Source of the DNA: JAVEVF01 sp034005175 | GTDB taxonomy: Bacteria > Actinomycetota > Coriobacteriia > Anaerosomatales > SLCP01 | NCBI GenBank assembly: GCA_034005175.1 | Contig: JAVEVF010000013.1 | Coordinates: 1-27,397 of the forward strand | DNA length: 27,397 bases | Direction of reading: 5' to 3' | Shown here: positions 22,434 through 27,397 of the stretch, piece after piece | How positions within the stretch are numbered: the stretch's first letter is position 1 | Layout of the letters: each line of letters opens with the position of its first letter | The notes under the pieces: generated by a model | The model's database searches: none | What the model saw: the letters and a program-made list of their open reading frames with translations, nothing else | What the model was told of the DNA's origin: nothing | Made by a program: the position numbers and the translations under genes

Positions 22434-23720
22434 TCACACCTGCCAGGCTGCGCGGCCGCGCAACGCGCGGGCGCCGATATCGGAACGATAGAACATCCCA
22501 TCGAACGAGATACGTGCAACGGCCTCGTACGCGCGCTCGCGAGCTGTTGCGAAGTCTGGACCCACCGCGGTCACGTTGAGAACACGGCCGCCCGCAGTGA
22601 GGAGCATGCCCTCATCGGTCACGCGTGTCCCTGCGTGAAAGACCGTGACTCCCGGCACCTCCTCAGCATGGGCGATTCCCGTGATGGGCATATCGGTGTC
22701 GTAGTCGCCTGGATACCCACCGCTTGCCAACACGACCGAGACCGCCCACTCGTCGCGCCAAGCAAGGGTGACATCGGCCAGCCTGCACTCCGCAGTGGCA
22801 AGCATGATCTCTGCAAGGTCGCTGTCGAGCAGCGGGAGCACCACCTGCGTCTCGGGATCGCCAAACCGCGCGTTGAACTCAAGCACCTTCGGTCCCTCGG
22901 CAGTGAGGATGAAGCCTCCGTACAACACACCGCGGTAGTCGATATCCTCCTCGGCAAGCGCCTCCACTGTGCGCTCCAGAATCGACACCATCTCCGCGTG
23001 CTCGCCGGCGGTGATGATGGGCACCGGCGCATACACGCCCATACCGCCCGTGTTTGGTCCTTGGTCATCCTCGTAAGCGCGCTTGTGGTCCTGTGCCGGA
23101 ACCATCGGCAGCACGGTGCGACCATCAGTGAACGCGAGCACCGTGCACTCGGGGCCTTCGAGGTACTCCTCGACAAGGACGGTCGAACCCGCTTGTCCAA
23201 AACGGCCCTCGAAGCACTCGCGCACCGCTTCACGCGCCACCGAGAGGTCCATCGCCACCGTCACGCCCTTGCCTGCCGCAAGCCCATCGGCCTTGACGAC
23301 AACCGGCGCGCCCACCTCTTCCAGATGCCCGAGCGCACCCTCTAGCTCGGTGAACGCTCGTGAGACCCCTGCAGGAATGCAGTGGCGGCTCATCAGCTCC
23401 TTGGCGAACTCCTTGGAGCCCTCCAGACGTGCGCCTTCCATGCCTGGGCCGAACACCGCGATTCCCGCTTCGCGCACTGCATCCGCGACACCTGCGACAA
23501 GCGGCGCCTCCGGGCCGATGACCAGCAGATCTATGCTGTTGGCTTGCGCGAAAGCAGCAACCGCATCACCGTCGTCGATGGGAAGTGTGACGTTGTGCGC
23601 AGTGGCTGCGGTACCGCCGTTTCCGGGTGCGACGAACACCTCATCGACAAGCGGCGAAGCGTTCAGGCTTGCAACTATGGCGTGCTCGCGGCCTCCGCCG
23701 CCAAGTACAAGAATACGCAT
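22434..23720 (-). CDS. purD: Phosphoribosylamine--glycine ligase
   Basis: PurD is an ATP-grasp enzyme of 428 residues that joins phosphoribosylamine and glycine to make GAR, the second step of purine synthesis. It begins MRILVLGGGGREHAI. VVVKADGLAAGKGV (about residues 140-153) is part of the ATP-grasp fold, and EFNARFGDPETQ near residue 290 holds metal-binding residues. The signature GPNTGGMGVYAP is present. AGGAG precedes the ATG at 23718-23720. The gene heads a minus-strand run with the radical SAM gene, whose start is one base from the purD stop. The pur element lies 50 bases upstream of the start. Confidence 0.97.
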   Translation of the reverse strand: MRILVLGGGGREHAIVASLNASPLVDEVFVAPGNGGTAATAHNVTLPIDDGDAVAAFAQANSIDLLVIGPEAPLVAGVADAVREAGIAVFGPGMEGARLEGSKEFAKELMSRHCIPAGVSRAFTELEGALGHLEEVGAPVVVKADGLAAGKGVTVAMDLSVAREAVRECFEGRFGQAGSTVLVEEYLEGPECTVLAFTDGRTVLPMVPAQDHKRAYEDDQGPNTGGMGVYAPVPIITAGEHAEMVSILERTVEALAEEDIDYRGVLYGGFILTAEGPKVLEFNARFGDPETQVVLPLLDSDLAEIMLATAECRLADVTLAWRDEWAVSVVLASGGYPGDYDTDMPITGIAHAEEVPGVTVFHAGTRVTDEGMLLTAGGRVLNVTAVGPDFATARERAYEAVARISFDGMFYRSDIGARALRGRAAWQV

Positions 23721-23769
23721 GCAGGGCTCCTCTGCAGTCTGCGCGCCACGTGAACGATGCGCCGCACTC

Positions 23770-23783
23770 GATTGTAGCGAAGC
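23770..23783 (-). promoter_or_regulatory. pur element before purD (GCTTCGCTACAATC)
   Basis: This is the second exact copy of the 14-base element, with TACAAT (complement of 23771-23776) as a -10-like hexamer and a predicted leader of about 44 bases. It lies in the gap between purD and the divergent winged-helix gene and is non-coding, so conservation with the purE copy is not due to protein sequence. Confidence 0.5.
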
Positions 23784-23872
23784 CACGACTGTGATGCAGG
23801 GCTTATGTGACACCCCCGGCCCTGTAGGGAATGTACTCCACGCCGTCACCGACACATGGAAGGAGGGTGTTT

Positions 23873-24052
23873 GTGGAACCGATCGACAAGGTCTTAGATG
23901 TGATGAACAAGGCTGGTGAGCCTCTCAACGCGGGCAAGGTCGCCGAGATGACCGGGCTTGACCGCAAGGTGGTTGACAAGGCCATGGCCGAGCTTAAGAA
24001 GACCGAGCGCATCGTCTCACCGAAGCGCTGCTACTGGGAACCAAAACCCTGA
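23873..24052 (+). CDS. Small winged-helix-like protein, 59 residues
   Basis: A compact 59-residue protein read from the GTG at 23873, which lies five bases after AGGAGGG. It consists of a helix, a helix-turn-helix-like segment (PLNAGKVAEMTGLDRKVVDKAMAEL) and a short wing, ending RIVSPKRCYWEPKP. It resembles the DNA-binding half of small MarR/ArsR-type regulators but has no sensor domain. It might bind DNA as a dimer. A longer ORF from 23831 lacks a ribosome site. A perfect 11-base-pair hairpin 41 bases after the stop ends the unit. The gene is divergent from purD. The target is unknown. Confidence 0.75.
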   Translation: MEPIDKVLDVMNKAGEPLNAGKVAEMTGLDRKVVDKAMAELKKTERIVSPKRCYWEPKP

Positions 24053-24093
24053 CACATGCACTCTGTGAACCAGCTTCTGGCAGGCTCAGGGGA

Positions 24094-24123
24094 CCGAGGG
24101 CGCCGAACGACTGGCGCCCTCGG
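24094..24123 (+). terminator. Strong hairpin after the winged-helix gene
   Basis: CCGAGGGCGCC (24094-24104) and GGCGCCCTCGG (24113-24123) are perfect 11-base inverted arms around an eight-base loop. The following bases, cgctctt, give only a weak T-run. The position and strength suit a transcription terminator. It also shows that the in-frame stretch upstream of the META gene is non-coding. Confidence 0.65.
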
Positions 24124-24163
24124 CGCTCTTCAGATGGCGCTATACACCGAATCGGGTGCGTGG

Positions 24164-24568
24164 ATGTTCGCCTTCACCGTGATACGCATCCTCGGCATCT
24201 TTACGCTCGTCGCGTGTTCGAACTCAAACACGCTTGACGCAACCTCGTGGCGCCTCAAGGCCTGGTCGGTAAGCTCCCTCAGCCCGTCGGAGTACACCAT
24301 CACCGCGCAGTTCGATGAGGGACGCATCAGCGGCACGAGCGGTGTGAACAGCTACAGCGGCGAGTATAAGACGGGATCGGGTGGCTCGTTTGAGGTCGGC
24401 GATATCGCACAGACCATGATGGCGGGTTCCGACGACGCCATGCGAGCCGAGTCCATCTACCACGAGTTGCTGAGCGCGGCCAGTTCCTACCAGCTGGATC
24501 AAACGACGCTCACGCTCTTCGACGCAGACGGTAACGAGTCGCTCATCTTCTCGGCAGCTGCCGAGTAA
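24164..24568 (+). CDS. META-domain lipoprotein (HslJ-like)
   Basis: A 134-residue secreted protein with a META (DUF306) domain. The N terminus is a hydrophobic signal ending TLVAC, a lipobox with C18 as the lipidated residue. The mature protein would be anchored to the outer face of the membrane. The META pattern is seen in ATSWRLKAW, ISGTSGVNSYSGEY and TTLTLFDADGNESLIF, with a single-domain length. In E. coli HslJ is heat-inducible and linked to novobiocin resistance; the function here is unknown. The start at 24164 is chosen because the frame upstream crosses the hairpin at 24094-24123. GGGTG lies nearby but is a weak ribosome site. The ATG at 24134 is an alternative. Confidence 0.75.
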   Translation: MFAFTVIRILGIFTLVACSNSNTLDATSWRLKAWSVSSLSPSEYTITAQFDEGRISGTSGVNSYSGEYKTGSGGSFEVGDIAQTMMAGSDDAMRAESIYHELLSAASSYQLDQTTLTLFDADGNESLIFSAAAE

Positions 24569-24616
24569 CCACACGGGCTCGGCGGCTGCGCAATGCGCAA
24601 CGGCGGGTTTCAACCA

Positions 24617-25150
24617 CTACGGACTGTGCAGCGCCTGGCGGTACAGGCTGGCGTTGTGTTCGTCGAAACAGCAGAAGATGACCCGCTCAGGCAGCCGGTG
24701 CGAGTGGAGCCACTCTTCTACCGTCGCTACCGCGACATCGCAGGCTTGCGCCTTCGGGTAGCCATAGACGCCCGTCGATATGCACGGGAAGCCGACGGAA
24801 AGCGCGCCCGCCTTCTCGGCGAGACGCAACGACCACGTGTACGCGGATGCCAGAAGCCGACCCTCCTCAGCGCGCCCTCCCCGCCAGACCGGGCCCACCG
24901 CATGAATGACGTAGCGGGCGGGCAGGCGATATGCTGCCGTGATGCGAGCCTCACCCGTGGGACACCCGCCGAGTGCCCGGCACTCCTCCAGAAGGGCCGG
25001 ACCGGCAGCGCGGTGAATGGCACCATCTACGCCACCCCCGCCGAGAAGCGAGGTATTCGCTGCGTTCACGATGGTGTCAACCTCCAGGCACGTGATATCT
25101 CCCATGACCACGCTCATGCGTGTGCGCGAGTGTCCGTCCGTTGCCCTCAC
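24617..25150 (-). CDS. Macro-domain protein, O-acetyl-ADP-ribose deacetylase-like
   Basis: A 177-residue macro domain similar to E. coli YmdB. GDITCLEVDTIVNAANTSLL at its start, GGGGVDGAIHRAAG near residue 37 and CISTGVYGYP near 124 form the ADP-ribose pocket and active site. Likely activity is deacetylation of O-acetyl-ADP-ribose or removal of ADP-ribose from proteins. The GTG at 25148-25150 overlaps the dus stop as GTGA, so I chose it. ATGs at 25117 or 25105 would shorten the N terminus by 11 or 15 residues and lack ribosome sites. It is the last gene of the ABC-dus run. Confidence 0.93.
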   Translation of the reverse strand: MRATDGHSRTRMSVVMGDITCLEVDTIVNAANTSLLGGGGVDGAIHRAAGPALLEECRALGGCPTGEARITAAYRLPARYVIHAVGPVWRGGRAEEGRLLASAYTWSLRLAEKAGALSVGFPCISTGVYGYPKAQACDVAVATVEEWLHSHRLPERVIFCCFDEHNASLYRQALHSP

Positions 25151-26154
25151 TCCAGCCGCCCCGCCACGTACTCGCGGTACTCCAACAGGAGCCCGTCGAG
25201 CTCCGCATAGCTGTGCACCTGGTTCACTCGCTCACGCATGTGAGTGGCGCCGGGCATATTGTGGATGTACCACGCCACATGCTTGCGCATGCGCGGCGCC
25301 GTGTGCTCGCCACCGAACTGCAGCAGCGCACGCGCGTGCTCGCGTGCCGTGTCTATGCGCTCGAAGCTCGTGGGCGGCGGCAGGATGATGCCCCGCTCGA
25401 TAAGCGCAGCAGCCTCGCGAAAGATCCAGGGATTGCCTTGAGCGCCACGCGCCACCATCACGACGTCGACACCTGTCTGATCCAACATCGCTTTGGCGTC
25501 AGCCGCCGAGAAGACATCACCGCTGCCTATCACACATACGTCCACCGCCCGTTTCACAGCCGCAAGAACCGCCCAGTCGGCACGCCCTCTGTAGAACTGA
25601 TCGCGCGTACGGCCGTGTACCGACACCGCAGCTGCTCCCGCAGCCGCCATCCGGCGCGCGAACTCCGGGGCGCTGATGGCGCTCTCGTCCCAGCCCGAGC
25701 GGAACTTCACCGTCACAGGCACATCAAGCGCGCCCACCATCCTCGAAACGATCTCGGTGGCCAGCCCGGGAGTGCGCATGAGCGCTGCGCCTTCGCCCTT
25801 GGCGGTGACCTTGGTCATCGGACAGCCCATGTTGATGTCGACGAGCGCGACGTCATCTCTCCGCTCGTCCACGATGCGCGCCGTCTGCTCGGCCATGAGC
25901 TCTGGATCGGCTCCAAAGACCTGTATGGCACACGGCACCTCGGCGGGCGAGAAGGTGAGAAGCGCCTTGGAGACGGGGGAATCGGGGTTGTAGTGCAGCC
26001 CTTTGGCGCTCACCATCTCTGTGTATGTGAGGCGTGCACCCATCCGCTTGCAGATGCCGCGAAAAGGCGCCTCTGTGATGCCTGCCATGGGGCCCAACAC
26101 GACTGACCCGTGTGGCAGTACGTCGTTCACGCTTCGCGGGCTTGCCGGAGCCAT
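25147..26154 (-). CDS. dusB: tRNA-dihydrouridine synthase, DusB-like
   Basis: A 335-residue flavoprotein that reduces uridine to dihydrouridine in tRNA. LGPMAGITEAPFR opens the FMN-binding barrel. The catalytic cysteine is in NMGCPM near residue 110. VSVHGRTRDQ, IGSGDVFS and ARGAQGNPWIF are further FMN and substrate blocks. The last ~90 residues form the helical tRNA-binding domain. The ATG at 26152-26154 comes seven bases after the stop of the ABC-2 permease and has only a weak GGTG upstream. The GTG at 26175 would add seven residues and overlap the permease. The end overlaps the macro-domain start as GTGA. Confidence 0.95.
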   Translation of the reverse strand: MAPASPRSVNDVLPHGSVVLGPMAGITEAPFRGICKRMGARLTYTEMVSAKGLHYNPDSPVSKALLTFSPAEVPCAIQVFGADPELMAEQTARIVDERRDDVALVDINMGCPMTKVTAKGEGAALMRTPGLATEIVSRMVGALDVPVTVKFRSGWDESAISAPEFARRMAAAGAAAVSVHGRTRDQFYRGRADWAVLAAVKRAVDVCVIGSGDVFSAADAKAMLDQTGVDVVMVARGAQGNPWIFREAAALIERGIILPPPTSFERIDTAREHARALLQFGGEHTAPRMRKHVAWYIHNMPGATHMRERVNQVHSYAELDGLLLEYREYVAGRLE

Positions 26155-26161
26155 CGCGCGA

Positions 26162-26965
26162 TCACACCACGTCACGCCTGAGGAACGCGACCACAGCTAT
26201 CACGAGGAACAACAGTGTCGCCACCCCGAATATCGCCAATGACTCGAAGGGAAGCACCCCTTCGTTGATGAGCGATGCCGGTTTCCAGTAGTGAAAGAGC
26301 GTGAAGCGGGAGAGCCACTCGGCGCGATCGGAGATGGTGCCGAGCACGTCAGCGAACCACATCGTCACCAGCACGCCGAGGCTGATGCTCGTGGCATGCG
26401 AGCCCGTCGCTGAGTGCGCAGACAGCGCGTAAGCGACACTGCCGATCGCCACCGAAACAAGCCATCCCAGAGCGAACAGCGATGCGATGCCGTCAAGCGG
26501 CACATCCACCCCATGCACCAAGCCCGCGACATACAGACTCGCCACGGTCACCAGGTTGAGCACCGCTGTGTACACGACAAGCGAAAGGTAGCGCACGGAC
26601 ACGATCTGCATGCGGGAGACGGGTTGAGCGAGCGTGATCTCCATCGTGCCGTCATCAACAGAGCCACCGAGCGCACCTGCCGCGAACATGATCGCCGCCG
26701 TGCCCACGATGAATACCCACATGAGGCTCAGATACTCCAGTCCGAGAAAACCGCCGAGCGTGGCGAGATCAAGACCCGCGCCGCCAAACACGTCAAGAAT
26801 CGTTTCAGGCCAGACCTCCTGCATGGTCTGCATGAACGCGGCGTTCTTCGCCACCGACGGATAGAACGCAACCATGAACCAACCGTAAACGGTGATGCCG
26901 AAGGAGTACCAGAGAAGAGAGGTGCGCCGAAGATCTAGCATCGACCGGAAGATGGTCCGGTTCAT
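26162..26965 (-). CDS. ABC-2 type transporter permease
   Basis: A 267-residue membrane protein with about six predicted helices: near residues 17-35, 75-100, 125-150, 160-185, 190-212 and 245-262. GALGGSVDDGTMEITLAQPVSR is characteristic of ABC-2 permeases that pair with an ATPase for export of drugs, lipids or peptides. Its ATG overlaps the stop of the ATPase as ATGA, so the pair is co-translated. The substrate cannot be inferred. The gene is followed by dusB after seven bases, an unusual mixture of transport and tRNA modification in one run. Confidence 0.9.
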   Translation of the reverse strand: MNRTIFRSMLDLRRTSLLWYSFGITVYGWFMVAFYPSVAKNAAFMQTMQEVWPETILDVFGGAGLDLATLGGFLGLEYLSLMWVFIVGTAAIMFAAGALGGSVDDGTMEITLAQPVSRMQIVSVRYLSLVVYTAVLNLVTVASLYVAGLVHGVDVPLDGIASLFALGWLVSVAIGSVAYALSAHSATGSHATSISLGVLVTMWFADVLGTISDRAEWLSRFTLFHYWKPASLINEGVLPFESLAIFGVATLLFLVIAVVAFLRRDVV

Positions 26966-27397
26966 GACACGTCACCTTCCTCGTCGCCATGTGCGTAGTA
27001 CTGCAAGAACACCTCTTCCAAAGTGGCGTGCTCTACGGTGATGTCAGCGACTGGCTGCGCGAGGATCTCGCGCAGCACGCTATCGATGTCCTTGGCGACC
27101 TTGGCGCGCAGCACCGTGTCTGAGATCTGCTCTACCGAAAGCAGTCCCTGCAGCCCCTCTGCAAACCCCGCTGGCATGGGCTCTGAGTACGTCACGTGCA
27201 CGGTGCGAATAGCTTTGGACAGCAGCGCCTCCACCGACTCTTCGGCCACCACTGCGCCTTGCCGGATGATGGCGACACGCTCGCACACACGCTCCACCTC
27301 TGGAAGTATATGGCTGGACAAGAACACCGTCGCCCCCTCGGCGACGCGCTCTTCGATGATGTCGAAGACGAGTAGCAGTTAGAGCGGGTCACTACCT
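26962..27397 (-). CDS. ABC transporter ATP-binding protein, C-terminal part, with in-frame stop near the edge
   Basis: This is the C-terminal part of the ATPase that pairs with the downstream permease. The D-loop remnant GSDPL is followed after a gap by IIEERVAEGATVFLSSHILPEVERVCERVAIIRQG, with the H-loop histidine in SSH. A regulatory tail of about 80 residues follows. The frame is interrupted by TAA at 27379-27381, directly after DPL, where homologues have an ordinary residue and the spacing to SSH is otherwise exact. GSDPL also replaces the usual GLDPL. Both oddities fall in the last 20 bases, so a contig-end error is likely; a true nonsense mutation is the alternative. Walker A, the signature and Walker B lie beyond the window. 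Confidence 0.8.

Noticed and set aside
24056..24163. 36-residue N-terminal extension of the META lipoprotein
   Set aside because: It runs through a perfect 11-base-pair hairpin and would place the lipobox too far from the N terminus.
1..27397. tRNA genes, CRISPR arrays, insertion sequences, phage or attachment sites
   Set aside because: The intergenic gaps are short. By eye none shows cloverleaf patterns, spaced repeats, transposases or target duplications.

Overview
The window is GC-rich chromosomal DNA, dense with genes on both strands and mostly led by good AGGAGG-type ribosome sites. ATG and GTG starts are mixed, and several stop/start pairs overlap. The gene set is rubrerythrin, a PerR-type regulator, a HemW-like radical SAM protein, a TIGR00300 ornithine-cyclodeaminase-like protein, DUF6483 and a selenocysteine MsrA. 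This suggests an anaerobic or microaerophilic Gram-positive actinobacterium, possibly a member or relative of the Coriobacteriia. That placement is inferred from gene content and base composition only. I saw no tRNA, rRNA, CRISPR array, insertion sequence or phage genes, and no gap above 300 bases without a gene.

Layout. Positions 1-1805 (minus) carry the start of rubrerythrin, a PerR-like regulator and hisG. 1957-2592 (plus) is an alpha/beta hydrolase. 2725-7882 (minus) holds purB, citrate synthase, a GAF plus degenerate SpoIIE-like protein, and hisF. 8038-9867 (plus) is a MacB/LolD-type ABC permease and ATPase pair. 9884-12389 (minus) holds a double-ACT protein, a Fic protein and an aldo/keto reductase, the last two nearly touching. 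12469-12984 (plus) is ogt. 13062-13610 (minus) is a TetR regulator, followed by a 34-residue membrane peptide gene with its own terminator (13804-13908, minus). 14017-14928 (plus) is a LysR regulator. 14939-23720 (minus) is a long co-directional run: purD, radical SAM, purE, TIGR00300, msrA, msrB, copA, DUF6483. 23873-24568 (plus) holds a 59-residue winged-helix-like protein and a META-domain lipoprotein. 24617-27397 (minus) is an ABC-2 ATPase/permease pair coupled to dus and a macro-domain gene.

The main discovery is at 18520-19152. The methionine sulfoxide reductase A gene is open only if an in-frame TGA at 19096-19098 is read through. That TGA lies exactly at the catalytic cysteine of the GCFWG motif, and a small hairpin with a GGTT apical loop follows about 20 bases later. 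This is best explained as a selenocysteine MsrA. The deduced protein has no cysteine at all. It sits just upstream of msrB, which overlaps a copper-type P-ATPase by ATGA, so thiol/methionine repair and metal efflux appear co-expressed. A 21-codon upstream ORF holds the only good ribosome site before msrA and overlaps its start.

Other points: PerR metal-site residues match the Bacillus numbering at a constant offset of 10; purD and purE share an identical 14-base promoter-like element at the same distance from their starts, with a looser version before purB; and the ABC ATPase at the right edge contains an in-frame stop that may be a contig-end error.
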